A stretch of DNA of 49,570 bases. Source: Thiopontia sp964416755 (lineage in GTDB: Bacteria; Pseudomonadota; Gammaproteobacteria; GCF-002020875). Numbering within the stretch: the first letter of the stretch is position 1; every line of letters begins with the position of its first letter. A program made the translations under genes and the position numbers. The notes beneath the pieces are model-generated. The model made no database searches and was not told the origin of the DNA. It saw nothing but the letters and a program-made list of their open reading frames with translations. The stretch lies in assembly GCA_964416755.1 (NCBI GenBank), contig CAYQFH010000003.1:1-49570 (forward strand). Reading direction: 5' to 3'. Positions 33,024 through 42,172 of this stretch are shown here, one piece after another.

Positions 33024-33508
33024 ACACCATGCAACGCAGCTACTGGGGCGGTTTTTTTCTGCTGCTGGTGCTGGCCATGGCTCTGACCCTGATTCCACTA
33101 CCGGAAAATCTGCGCCCCTTTCGCCCCTACTGGTTGACACTGGCACTGTTTTATCTCGGCATCTTCATGCCATTGCAGAGCGGTGTAATCCGCAGCTGGC
33201 TGTTTGGCATCCTCATCGACGGGGTCACTGGCACACTTCTGGGTATCCATGCGCTCAATTTCGCATTCGTCACTTATGTGGCACTGCTGTTTCACCAGCG
33301 CCTTCGCCTCTACGCCGTAGTACAGCAGATGGCTGTACTGTTCGTGATCATGGCAATCAATCTCGGTGCAGAATATCTGATTCGTGGTGCGACCGATGGT
33401 TCCACCAACAGCCTGCTATTCTGGGCACCACTGTTGACCACTCCACTCTTCTGGCCACTACTCTATCTCCTGGGGGATCGTCTGATTCACCCCTATAACC
33501 AACGGTGA
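33020..33508 (+). CDS. mreD: Rod shape-determining membrane protein MreD
   Basis: 162 aa with five predicted membrane helices, beginning MNTMQRSYWGGFFLLLVLAM, with the family segments RPYWLTLALFY and GILIDGVTGTLLGIHAL. Part of the elongasome with MreC and RodA. Start overlaps mreC; mrdA follows after 7 bases. Confidence 0.93.
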   Translation: MNTMQRSYWGGFFLLLVLAMALTLIPLPENLRPFRPYWLTLALFYLGIFMPLQSGVIRSWLFGILIDGVTGTLLGIHALNFAFVTYVALLFHQRLRLYAVVQQMAVLFVIMAINLGAEYLIRGATDGSTNSLLFWAPLLTTPLFWPLLYLLGDRLIHPYNQR

Positions 33509-33515
33509 CGGGTAG

Positions 33516-35360
33516 ATGCTAGGAGCCATCAAGGACCACCGCTACGAAACCCGAATGTTCCGCAACCGGGTACTTGTCGCGGGCGGCTTTGTCTTCCTGA
33601 TGGTGCTGGTGTTGGTCTCCCGCATGGTCAACCTGCAGATTATGCAGCATGAACATTACACCACCCTCTCCGATGACAATCGGGTACATACCGTCTCACT
33701 TGCACCCAGTCGTGGGCGCATCTACGACCGCAATGGCATTCTGCTGGCCAACAACCGCACCACATTTCGACTGGAGATCACCCCCAACAAGGTGGACGAT
33801 CTGGAGCAGACTCTGCAACGGCTGCAAGCACTGATTGAGATCGATAAAGAAGAGTTGGAGCGATTCCACAAGGAGCGCAAACGTTCACGCCGCTTCAAGG
33901 CGATCCCCCTGCGCTACTCACTCAATCAGGAGGAGGTGGCACGCTTCGAGGTCAACCGCCACCAGTTCCCCGGCGTCGCCATTCAAGACTACCAGTCCCG
34001 CCACTACCCACTCCATGCGCTGAGCGCACATATCATCGGCTATATCGGGCGTATCAATGAACAGGAAGTTCAACAGCTCGATCCGATTCTCTACCAGGCC
34101 ACCGAACACATCGGCAAGACCGGAGTGGAGCACTACTATGAGGAGATTCTCCACGGGACACCGGGGGTGCAGCAGGTGGAGAGTGATGTATTGGGTCGAG
34201 TGGTTCGGATACTGGAGGAGACGCAACCGACCCACGGTGATGACATCTACCTCACCATCGACAGTAATCTGCAGGCAATCACGGTTGAGGCGATGGGCAA
34301 CTATCGTGGTGCCGCAGTGGCGATCAATCCAAAGAGTGGCGAGATCCTCACTATGGTGAGCAAACCCTCCTTCAATGCCAACCTCTTTGTCAACGGCATC
34401 GGACGCAAGGATTATCAGCAACTGAGAGATTCCAAGGATCGTCCTCTCTTCAACCGCTTTCTGCGAGGTCAGTACCCGCCTGGATCCACGGTAAAACCGA
34501 TGGTGGCACTGGCGGGGCTCGAACGGGGCCATAAACATGCCGCCGAGGAGACCTGGTGCCCCGGCTGGTACCGCATCAAGGGGTACAAACATAAATACCG
34601 TGACTGGAAAAAACGCGGTCACGGCAAGACCGATGTGGACAAGGCGATTGTCGAGTCCTGTGATGTCTACTTCTACGACCTCGCCTTTGAAATGGGAATC
34701 GACTCCATCCACCAGTACATGGTGCAGTTCGGCTTCGGTTCGGTCACCGGTGCCGATATCACCGGAGAGCAGCCGGGGGTGATGCCCTCCAGAAGCTGGA
34801 AGGAGACCCACCGTGAAGAGCCGTGGTATCCGGGAGAGACACTCAGTGTCGGCATCGGCCAAGGTTTCTTCACCGCCACCCCACTACAGCTTGCCTCGGC
34901 TACTGCAACACTGGCCAATCAGGGACAGCGGATGCAGGCGCACCTGCTCTATGCCACTCAGGGAGCCGGTGCAGAAACACCACAACTGCAGCCCTACCAG
35001 CCCCTCAATCAGGTACCGATTCTGGACCAGAAAAACTGGGACAAGATTCATGACTCCATGCGTCGTGTAGTCCACAGCAAGCGGGGCACCGCCAAGCGAA
35101 TCGGCAAAAAATCGAAATACACCATCGCCGGCAAGACTGGAACTGCACAGGTCTATACCGTAAAGCAGGATGAAGAGTACAACGAAGATGAGGTCCCGGA
35201 ACACCTGCGTGACCATGCACTGTTTGTCGCCTTTGCACCACTGGAAGACCCTGAGATCGCCATTGCGGTAATCGTGGAGAATGGGGGCCATGGTGGTTCG
35301 GTCGCTGCCCCAATCGCCAAACAGATCATGGACCGTTATCTGTTGGAGACGGTGCTGTGA
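33516..35360 (+). CDS. mrdA: Penicillin-binding protein 2 (elongation transpeptidase)
   Basis: 614-aa class B PBP: an N-terminal membrane helix (NRVLVAGGFVFLMVLVLVSRM), a pedestal domain beginning NRVHTVSLAPSRGRIYDRNG, and the transpeptidase domain with SxxK in PPGSTVKP (Ser about 325), a VESCDVYFY segment for SxN, and AGKTGTAQ (about 537-544). Cross-links side-wall peptidoglycan together with RodA. Full length. Confidence 0.97.
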   Translation: MLGAIKDHRYETRMFRNRVLVAGGFVFLMVLVLVSRMVNLQIMQHEHYTTLSDDNRVHTVSLAPSRGRIYDRNGILLANNRTTFRLEITPNKVDDLEQTLQRLQALIEIDKEELERFHKERKRSRRFKAIPLRYSLNQEEVARFEVNRHQFPGVAIQDYQSRHYPLHALSAHIIGYIGRINEQEVQQLDPILYQATEHIGKTGVEHYYEEILHGTPGVQQVESDVLGRVVRILEETQPTHGDDIYLTIDSNLQAITVEAMGNYRGAAVAINPKSGEILTMVSKPSFNANLFVNGIGRKDYQQLRDSKDRPLFNRFLRGQYPPGSTVKPMVALAGLERGHKHAAEETWCPGWYRIKGYKHKYRDWKKRGHGKTDVDKAIVESCDVYFYDLAFEMGIDSIHQYMVQFGFGSVTGADITGEQPGVMPSRSWKETHREEPWYPGETLSVGIGQGFFTATPLQLASATATLANQGQRMQAHLLYATQGAGAETPQLQPYQPLNQVPILDQKNWDKIHDSMRRVVHSKRGTAKRIGKKSKYTIAGKTGTAQVYTVKQDEEYNEDEVPEHLRDHALFVAFAPLEDPEIAIAVIVENGGHGGSVAAPIAKQIMDRYLLETVL

Positions 35361-36472
35361 GTAGAACCGACCAGACCCAGCGCAGAATCCCGTTTGCAGA
35401 TCGCATCCACATCGATCTGACACTGCTGACCGGGCTACTCCTCCTCAGCATCTTCGGTCTGCTGGTGATCTACAGTGCCAGTGGAGGTGACCCGGGAATG
35501 ATGACTCGTCAGGTGACTCGTCTCGGTATCGCTTTCGTAGTGCTCTTCGTAATGGCACAGGTGCCGCCTCACTGGCTCAAGATCATCACCTTCTGGCTCT
35601 TTGTGGTGGGACTGCTGATGTTGATTGCGGTACCGATTGTCGGCGAGACCCACAAAGGCGCGCAACGCTGGCTCAATCTGGGGGTAGTGCTGATCCAGCC
35701 CTCGGAGATGATGAAGCTGATTATCCCGATGATGGTGGCCGCCTATCTCTCCGAGCGTACTCTGCCGCCACCGCCGAAACAGCAGCTGGTCGCTGCACTA
35801 TTGATCATCGTACCGGTACTACTGATCGCCAAACAGCCCGACCTCGGCACCTCACTGTTGATCGCCAGCTCCGGATTCTTTGTTCTATTTCTGGCCGGAA
35901 TCTCCTGGCGCATGATCGGCGGCCTGGTGGTCGCTGCCGGTGCAATGTTACCAATCTTCTGGTTCTATCTGATGAAGCCCTATCAGAAACAGCGGGTACT
36001 CACCTTCCTCAACCCGGAAAGTGATCCGCGCGGTACTGGCTACCACATCATCCAGTCAAAGATTGCAATTGGCTCTGGCGGCGGTTTCGGCAAGGGGTGG
36101 CTCAATGGCACCCAGTCTCAGCTGGAGTTCCTGCCAGAGCGCCACACCGACTTCATCTTTGCGGTACTGGCCGAGGAGTTTGGGCTACTGGGTGTACTGG
36201 CCCTCTTTATCCTCTATCTCTTCATCATCTTCCGTGGATTGATGATCGCTGCACAGGCACAGGAGACCTATACCCGCCTGCTGGCCGGTGGTATCACCAT
36301 GATCTTTTTCACCTACTTCTTTGTCAACGTCGGGATGGTGAGTGGACTGCTGCCGGTGGTTGGCCTGCCACTACCGATGGTCAGCTATGGCGGCACCTCG
36401 ATGGTGACATTGATGGCCGCCTTTGGCATCCTGATGTCCATCCAAACCCACAGACGACTGCTGGATAAATAA
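35357..36472 (+). CDS. rodA: Rod shape SEDS glycosyltransferase RodA
   Basis: 371 aa, about ten membrane helices; SEDS-family peptidoglycan polymerase working with PBP2. LNLGVVLIQPSEMMKL, PDLGTSLLI and VSGLLPVVGLPLPMVSYGG are hallmark stretches. GTG start overlapping the mrdA stop by 4 bases. Its stop overlaps the next gene's ATG as TAATG. Confidence 0.97.
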   Translation: MSRTDQTQRRIPFADRIHIDLTLLTGLLLLSIFGLLVIYSASGGDPGMMTRQVTRLGIAFVVLFVMAQVPPHWLKIITFWLFVVGLLMLIAVPIVGETHKGAQRWLNLGVVLIQPSEMMKLIIPMMVAAYLSERTLPPPPKQQLVAALLIIVPVLLIAKQPDLGTSLLIASSGFFVLFLAGISWRMIGGLVVAAGAMLPIFWFYLMKPYQKQRVLTFLNPESDPRGTGYHIIQSKIAIGSGGGFGKGWLNGTQSQLEFLPERHTDFIFAVLAEEFGLLGVLALFILYLFIIFRGLMIAAQAQETYTRLLAGGITMIFFTYFFVNVGMVSGLLPVVGLPLPMVSYGGTSMVTLMAAFGILMSIQTHRRLLDK

Positions 36473-37785
36473 TGAACAGACAACTATTAATCCCCCTCCT
36501 TCTTCTCTCTACTGCCAGTTGTGCCACGACGCCCGCCGAAGAGAAGCCGGTTAAAGCAACTGCTACAACGGAAGAGCAGACAGCACCCAAATTGACCGAT
36601 CAGGAGAATGTACAGCGCTTTATCGAGCGCATGGTCAGCAAACACCAGTTCGAGCGTGAACCACTCACTGATCTGCTCAACCAGCTCACCCTGCGTGAAA
36701 AGAAGAGCAGCCCGACCACCTCTTCAAAGAAGCGCAAGGCGAAGATGGACAACCCGGCAGAGTCTCGCCCCTGGGCTGAATACCGCAGCAAGCATGTAAA
36801 GCCCGGCATCATCAACAACGGGGTGAAGTTCTGGAAGGAGCACAAGGCACTGCTGGCCCGTGCTGAACAAGAGTACGGTGTTCCCGCCCATATCATCATG
36901 GGGGTATTGGGGGTGGAGACCCGTTATGGTGGCTATACCGGCAAGAACCCGGTGATCAACGCCCTCGCCACCTTCGCCTTCAACTACCCCAAACGGGAAC
37001 GCTTCTTCAGCTCGGAACTGGAGGCCTTTCTACTAATGGCGCGCGAGGAGAAACGTGATCCGTTCAGCTATCTCGGCTCCTATGCCGGAGCGATGGGACT
37101 GCCACAGTTCATGCCCAGCAACTACCGCAAACTGGCGGTCGACTTCGATAATGATGGGGACAAGGATATCTGGGATCGGGCAGCGCCTGCCGATGCCATC
37201 GGCAGCATCGCCAACTATCTACGCCACCACGGTTGGAAAAGCGGAAAACCGGTTGCCACCCCTGCCCGCTACAAGCCCACCACACTCTCCGACCAGTACA
37301 AGGTTGCAAGCGGAGACTCCCTCTGGACAGTGGCCCAAAAGGTACAGAATCATCAGGGCGGCACCATCAATGGGTTGATGACACAGCTGCAGCAGATGAA
37401 CCCCGACGCATTTATCAACAGAGACCCCAATCAGCTCAAGCTGGGGGCGACACTCAAGCTACCGGTCAATACAGAGGCAAGCTACAAGCATTTGTTACTG
37501 AAAAAACTACGCCCCAAATTTGAGGTACAGCAGATTCTACAGAATGGCTTCACCATTGCAGCGGACTATCCAGCAGAGGCCAAGGCACTGCTGCTGGAGT
37601 TGAAGGGAGAAAAAGGGATCGAACATTGGGTGGCACTGCACAACTTCTATGTCATCTCCCGCTATAATCCCCGCACCCTCTACACCATGGCGGTCTTCCA
37701 GCTAGGTGAAGAGATCAACAAGGCCTACCATGCACAATCTGCTGCAACCGACAACGAAGTAAAGACCGATGCCAACCCGACTTAA
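36472..37785 (+). CDS. mltB: Lytic murein transglycosylase B with an inserted LysM domain
   Basis: 437 aa; a lipoprotein-type signal ending in TASC (about 14-17) is likely. The MltB catalytic domain runs from about 100 (VKFWKEHKALLARAEQEYGV) with catalytic Glu149 in VLGVETRYGG and the SYAGAMGLPQFMPSNYRK block. After the NYLRHHGWKSGKPVATPA segment a FimV-like LysM domain (about 276-331; YKVASGDSLWTVAQ ... NQLKLGATLKLPV) intervenes. The family C-terminus (QILQNGF ... NFYVISRYNPRTLYTMAVFQLGEEI) then resumes. LysM binds glycan, so the enzyme may be held on its substrate. Overlaps rlpA by 17 bases. Confidence 0.93.
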   Translation: MNRQLLIPLLLLSTASCATTPAEEKPVKATATTEEQTAPKLTDQENVQRFIERMVSKHQFEREPLTDLLNQLTLREKKSSPTTSSKKRKAKMDNPAESRPWAEYRSKHVKPGIINNGVKFWKEHKALLARAEQEYGVPAHIIMGVLGVETRYGGYTGKNPVINALATFAFNYPKRERFFSSELEAFLLMAREEKRDPFSYLGSYAGAMGLPQFMPSNYRKLAVDFDNDGDKDIWDRAAPADAIGSIANYLRHHGWKSGKPVATPARYKPTTLSDQYKVASGDSLWTVAQKVQNHQGGTINGLMTQLQQMNPDAFINRDPNQLKLGATLKLPVNTEASYKHLLLKKLRPKFEVQQILQNGFTIAADYPAEAKALLLELKGEKGIEHWVALHNFYVISRYNPRTLYTMAVFQLGEEINKAYHAQSAATDNEVKTDANPT

Positions 37786-38572
37786 GATTGTCTCACTGCT
37801 GATACTCACTGTTCTGTTGAGCGGCTGCAGTACCGCCTCCAGAATTGCCTCAATCATCGCTCCGGATGATGATCCCACCCGCCCAGCGCGCGAGGTGGCG
37901 GCAGCCGATGCGGTGCCTAAACATGAACCACTCTGCAAATATGGCAATATGCCCTCCTACACCGTACTAGGCAAGAGCTACCAGCCAATGCGCTCCGCCG
38001 TCGGCTTTACCGAGACCGGTATCGCCTCCTGGTACGGCCCCAACTTTGATGGCAAACCCACCTCCTGCATGGAGACCTACGACATGTACAAGATGACTGC
38101 AGCCCACAAGACGCTGCCACTACCCAGCTATGTCGAGGTGACCAACCTGGAGAATGGACGCAAGATTGTGGTGCGGGTCAATGACCGTGGACCCTTCCAT
38201 GAGGGGCGCATCATCGATCTCTCCTATTCCGGTGCCTACAAGCTTGACATCATCAAGAAGGGGACTGCCAGAGTAAAGATCCGGGTGCTGACTCCTGATG
38301 ATGCACCACCAGTTGCACAGCAACTCCCCTATATTCAGTTTGGTCTCTTCGCCAACAAACAGAGCGCCGATGCACTGCGTTTCAAGGTGGAACAGCAGAT
38401 CATCGCAGTACGCCCCAGTGTAGCCGCTCCAGTGGAGGTGCGCACCACCAATCGCGATGGGCGTGACCTTTATCAGGTATTGGTACAACCCCACCACAAT
38501 GAGCAGACGGTGGACTCCATCCAGCAGCAGCTGGCGCAGATGGGGATAAAAGGAATCATTAAAAAGCAATAA
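37769..38572 (+). CDS. rlpA: RlpA lytic transglycosylase with SPOR domain
   Basis: 267 aa. Lipobox in LTVLLSGC (lipidated Cys about 21), a double-psi beta-barrel domain (about 85-175; ETGIASWYG, MTAAHKTLPLP, VRVNDRGPFHEGRIIDLS) and a C-terminal SPOR domain (about 190-267) that targets denuded septal glycan. The acid/His/Asp set of RlpA (Glu in METYD, His in AAHK, Asp in NDRG) is kept, but the usual SGE reads SCME, adding a cysteine. Confidence 0.94.
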   Translation: MPTRLKIVSLLILTVLLSGCSTASRIASIIAPDDDPTRPAREVAAADAVPKHEPLCKYGNMPSYTVLGKSYQPMRSAVGFTETGIASWYGPNFDGKPTSCMETYDMYKMTAAHKTLPLPSYVEVTNLENGRKIVVRVNDRGPFHEGRIIDLSYSGAYKLDIIKKGTARVKIRVLTPDDAPPVAQQLPYIQFGLFANKQSADALRFKVEQQIIAVRPSVAAPVEVRTTNRDGRDLYQVLVQPHHNEQTVDSIQQQLAQMGIKGIIKKQ

Positions 38573-38635
38573 CAGCGCTGTTAGAATATCCGATAAAACA
38601 ACAATCATACGAGCATAAGCCACAGGAAAAACAAC

Positions 38636-39802
38636 ATGATGCGTATAGCCCAATTTCTCCCTCTTGCACTGTTTCTGATCTGGAGCAGTTCCAGCAGTGC
38701 TGCTCCCCGCATCATCCCCAAGGCCCCCAGCGTAGCCGCCAAAGGCTATATCCTGATGGATGCCAACAGTGGTCATATCATCACCGAAGGCAACAGCCAT
38801 GAGCGCCTGGCACCCGCCAGCCTGACCAAGATCATGACCTCCTACGCCATCTTCAGCGAATTGAAGCAGGGCAACATCACCATGCAGGATGAGGTGACCA
38901 TTAGTGAAAAGGCGTGGCGCACCGGTGGTTCCAAGATGTTCATTGAGGTGGGGGACAAGATCAGCGTGGAAGACCTGATCAACGGCATGGTGATCTCTTC
39001 CGGTAACGATGCCAGTGTGGCACTGGCGGAGCATATCGGTGGCGCCGAAGAGACATTTGCCCAACTGATGAACCAGTACGGTGAGATTCTCGGGATGAAG
39101 AACACCAAGTTCCAGAACTCCACCGGTATGCCAGCCGATGACCACTACACCAGCGCTGCCGATATGGCGCTACTGTCTCAAGCACTGATCCGTGACTTCC
39201 CGGAGTACTATCCAATCTATGCAGAGAAGGAGTTCACCTTTGGCAAGGATCCACGCAGCGGCAAGCCAATCAAGCAGAAGAACCGCAACAAGTTATTGTG
39301 GCGTGATGAGAGTGTCGATGGCCTCAAGACCGGCTATACCGAGGCAGCGGGCTACTGCCTGGTCACCTCTGCAGAACGTGATGGCATGCGCCTGATCTCT
39401 GCGGTCATGGGCACCAAGGGAACCGAGGCACGTGCTCAGGAGACCCAGAAGCTGCTCAACTTCGGTTTCCGCTTCTACGAGACACAGACATTGGCCACTC
39501 CGCAGCAGCCACTGCAATCTGCCAAGGTATGGAAAGGTGCCACCGATCAGATCAATATCGGCGTTGCAGAGCCACTGACTGTAACCTTGGGGCGCAATCA
39601 GTTCAAGGATCTGCAAACTGTCGTTTCACTCGATAACCCAACACTGGAGGCTCCGATTCAGCAAGGCACTCCACTTGGCACCGTTACTTATACGCTGGAT
39701 GGCGATCCAGTTGTACAGGCACCATTGATCGCTCTCGGCGATATTGAAGAGGGCGGGCTCTGGGAGCAGTTGAAAGACTCGGTGATGATGTATTTCGAAT
39801 AG
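38636..39802 (+). CDS. dacA: D-alanyl-D-alanine carboxypeptidase (PBP5/6 family)
   Basis: 388 aa: signal peptide (to about 23, SSSSSA-AP), SLTK active site (Ser about 62), SSGN (about 120-123), LKTGYT (about 230-235), and a C-terminal amphipathic anchor (EQLKDSVMMYFE). Trims the terminal D-Ala from stem peptides in the periplasm. Follows rlpA after 63 bases, in the standard mre-rod-mltB-rlpA-dacA order. Confidence 0.95.
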   Translation: MMRIAQFLPLALFLIWSSSSSAAPRIIPKAPSVAAKGYILMDANSGHIITEGNSHERLAPASLTKIMTSYAIFSELKQGNITMQDEVTISEKAWRTGGSKMFIEVGDKISVEDLINGMVISSGNDASVALAEHIGGAEETFAQLMNQYGEILGMKNTKFQNSTGMPADDHYTSAADMALLSQALIRDFPEYYPIYAEKEFTFGKDPRSGKPIKQKNRNKLLWRDESVDGLKTGYTEAAGYCLVTSAERDGMRLISAVMGTKGTEARAQETQKLLNFGFRFYETQTLATPQQPLQSAKVWKGATDQINIGVAEPLTVTLGRNQFKDLQTVVSLDNPTLEAPIQQGTPLGTVTYTLDGDPVVQAPLIALGDIEEGGLWEQLKDSVMMYFE

Positions 39803-39819
39803 GCATAGCCGATAACACC

Positions 39820-40674
39820 ATGTCTACCGTCTATCTGGATGGGCAGTTTCAGCCTGTCGAATCGGCAAAGATCTCAGTACTTGATCGGGGTTTTCTCTTC
39901 GGCGATGGTGTCTATGAGGTGATTCCGGTCTATGGCCGAACCCCCTTCCGTCTTACCGAGCATCTGCAACGGCTGGAAAACAGTCTGGCAGAGGTGCGCA
40001 TCACCAATCCACACACCGAGGCCACGTGGACCACACTTTTAACAGAGCTGATCAACCACAACAATGGAGAAGATCAGTCAATCTATCTGCAGATCACCCG
40101 TGGTGTTGCTCCACGTGACCACCACTTCCCGGAGCAGAGCACCCCGACTCTATTCATGATGAGCAATCCACTGGTCGGGACACCGGAGAATATTCTGCAG
40201 AACGGTATTGCCGCAATCACAGAAACTGATAGCCGCTGGAGCCGCTGCAACATCAAGTCGATCAATCTACTGGCCAATGTACTCCACCGGCAACATGCGA
40301 TGGATCACAATGCCAGAGAGTCAATCCTGATTCGCGATGGTGCAGTCACCGAGGGCGCTGCCAGCAACCTCTTTATCGTACAGCAAGGCACCATTCTGAC
40401 CCCCCCCAAAGGACCTCATCTGCTGCCCGGCGTGACCCGTGACCTGATACTGGAGCTGGCACAACAACACAATCTCCCCTGCCGGGAAGAGCAGATTCAT
40501 GAAACAGACCTTCCGTCCGCTGAAGAGATCTGGATCACCAGCTCGACCAAGGAGATTGTCCCGGTCACTACGCTCAATCAACAACCGATCGGTAGCGGTA
40601 AACCGGGTCCGATAGCGCTTGCACTGCACCAGCACCTGCAAGATTTCAAATTACAATTGCGGAGCAGCTCATGA
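39820..40674 (+). CDS. dat: D-amino-acid aminotransferase (PLP fold type IV)
   Basis: 284 aa. MSTVYLDGQFQPVESAKISVLDRGFLFGDGVYEV, Schiff-base Lys about 146 in NIKSINLLANVL, and EGAASNLFIV near the C-terminus. Converts between D-Ala and D-Glu, so it can supply peptidoglycan precursors, which fits its neighbours. Branched-chain aminotransferases are close relatives, but the short length and context favour Dat. Overlaps ybeD by 4 bases. Confidence 0.9.
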   Translation: MSTVYLDGQFQPVESAKISVLDRGFLFGDGVYEVIPVYGRTPFRLTEHLQRLENSLAEVRITNPHTEATWTTLLTELINHNNGEDQSIYLQITRGVAPRDHHFPEQSTPTLFMMSNPLVGTPENILQNGIAAITETDSRWSRCNIKSINLLANVLHRQHAMDHNARESILIRDGAVTEGAASNLFIVQQGTILTPPKGPHLLPGVTRDLILELAQQHNLPCREEQIHETDLPSAEEIWITSSTKEIVPVTTLNQQPIGSGKPGPIALALHQHLQDFKLQLRSSS

Positions 40675-40949
40675 ATTCACTTGAACTTCCTGAAGAGGGA
40701 CTACTGGAGTTCCCCTGTGCCATCGGTATCAAGGCGATGGGCAAGGCCAACAGCGACTTCGATCTTCACGTCGCCACTCTGGTACGCAGACATGCCCCCG
40801 ACCTCGGCGAAGGCGCTATCAAGACACGCCCCAGCAAGAATGGGAACTTCCTCTCGGTAACAGTCACTGTGATAGCACAGAATCGTGAACAGCTCGATAA
40901 CATCTATCGCGATCTGACTGCAGATGAGCGGGTGTTGATGGCGTTGTAA
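40671..40949 (+). CDS. ybeD: YbeD/DUF493 family protein
   Basis: 92 aa: LEFPCAIGIKAMGKANSDF, RPSKNGNFLSVTVTVIAQNREQLDNIYRDL and the final LMAL are typical. An ACT-like fold; function not established though it is nearly always found between dacA and lipB, as here. Confidence 0.95.
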   Translation: MNSLELPEEGLLEFPCAIGIKAMGKANSDFDLHVATLVRRHAPDLGEGAIKTRPSKNGNFLSVTVTVIAQNREQLDNIYRDLTADERVLMAL

Positions 40950-40968
40950 ATCATACTGAGACTCCACA

Positions 40969-41616
40969 GTGATCATCCTGCGCCAACTGGGGCTGGTGCC
41001 CTACCAATCAACCTGGTTGCAGATGCAGCAGTTCACCGAGAGCCGCCGTGCAGAGACTCCGGATGAGCTATGGTTGCTGGAGCACCCCCCCACCTTCACT
41101 CAGGGACGTGCCGGCAAGGCGGAACATCTACTCAACCCCGGTGAAATTCCGGTGGTCCCGATTGACCGCGGGGGGCAGGTTACCTATCACGGCCCCGGTC
41201 AACTGGTACTCTATACCTTGATCGACCTTACCCGGCGCAAGATGGGGGTACGCGCGCTGGTTACAGCACTGGAGCAGAGTGTAATCGGGCTCTTGCAACA
41301 GCACGGTATCGATGCCGTTGCACGCAGAGATGCTCCCGGAGTCTATGTGGAGGATGCCAAGATCGCCGCAGTCGGTCTGCGCATCCGTAAAGGGTGCAGC
41401 TTTCATGGACTCAGTTTCAACCTGGATATGGATCTGGAGCCTTTCCTGCGAATCAACCCCTGTGGCTATCGAGGTCTGGAGGTCACTCAACTGTCAAATC
41501 TCACCAATCTATCCAATCCGGAAAGCATCCACCTGCCACTGGTCGAGCAACTGGTTACCCGGATGGGCGAGACCATGGCATCGGTGGAGATCTTCGACGT
41601 AGCGCGTTACAGATAG
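40969..41616 (+). CDS. lipB: Octanoyltransferase LipB
   Basis: 215 aa, GTG start. Moves octanoyl from acyl-carrier protein to lipoyl domains. Catalytic Cys about 165 in NPCGYRGLEVTQLS and Lys about 131 in DAKIAAVGLRI; substrate motif GGQVTYHGPGQLV is intact. Its last 10 bases overlap the 3' end of the convergent hemerythrin gene. Confidence 0.97.
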   Translation: MIILRQLGLVPYQSTWLQMQQFTESRRAETPDELWLLEHPPTFTQGRAGKAEHLLNPGEIPVVPIDRGGQVTYHGPGQLVLYTLIDLTRRKMGVRALVTALEQSVIGLLQQHGIDAVARRDAPGVYVEDAKIAAVGLRIRKGCSFHGLSFNLDMDLEPFLRINPCGYRGLEVTQLSNLTNLSNPESIHLPLVEQLVTRMGETMASVEIFDVARYR

Positions 41617-42053
41617 CCCTTCAACTTCATATCCTCTACAAGGATATGCTCTAACAACCACTCCCGCATGAACGCCACCACCTCGGGTAGCTGTTTCACC
41701 TTGCCTGCTGCAAGATAGGCTGACATCTTGATCATGATCTGTGCATGTCCATTTCTGTGCCGGTTCAAATCAGGATAATCGATCGAACTCATCAGGCGCT
41801 CCTCATACAACAGGTGGAGCCGCAGATACTCCCCAATCTCTTCCAGCAGATGGTCATAGTGCATGGCACTGGGGGAAGGGTCTCTGGAGAGTGCAATCAA
41901 TCGATTGGTTATCTTCATCAGATGACGATGCTGACTGTCCAGTTCCGGATGGCCCACACTGAACTGGGGAGACCAAACAAACTGGTCAGTGTCATTCAAC
42001 ATCTCCTGTTTGATATCGTAGTTGGACATATGTTGGATAAAACGAAACCCCAC
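41607..42053 (-). CDS. Bacteriohemerythrin (single-domain O2-binding protein)
   Basis: 148 aa; the diiron ligands of hemerythrin are all present: His in DSQHRHL, His and Glu in RLHLLYEERLM, two His in NRHRNGHAQ, and His and Asp in LLEHILVEDMK. It would bind O2 (or NO) in the cytoplasm. ATG 42029 (MSNYDIKQE) is an alternative start. It is inserted on the opposite strand between lipB and lipA, which are neighbours in most relatives. Confidence 0.93.
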   Translation of the reverse strand: MGFRFIQHMSNYDIKQEMLNDTDQFVWSPQFSVGHPELDSQHRHLMKITNRLIALSRDPSPSAMHYDHLLEEIGEYLRLHLLYEERLMSSIDYPDLNRHRNGHAQIMIKMSAYLAAGKVKQLPEVVAFMREWLLEHILVEDMKLKGYL

Positions 42054-42172
42054 GCTGGTAACCTGCTCATAGTATACAGGGTATCAGACGATATCCGGAT
42101 GATACCCCTTATTAATTACTTCAATTGAGATACAATTTCATTCACTACCACTACTCAAACCGAGAAGAGTCC

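Noticed and set aside
33918..34862. Long minus-strand frame (314 codons) opposite mrdA
   Set aside because: Antisense of the PBP2 gene in a GC-biased codon pattern; the product resembles no protein family.
37769..37785. Frameshift at the mltB-rlpA junction
   Set aside because: Both reading frames are complete with proper ends; a 17-base overlap is ordinary in this cluster.
38062..38080. Loss of RlpA catalytic residue at SCMETYD
   Set aside because: The Gly/Ser preceding Glu is changed, but Glu, His and Asp are all present; I have seen similar variants in gammaproteobacterial RlpA.
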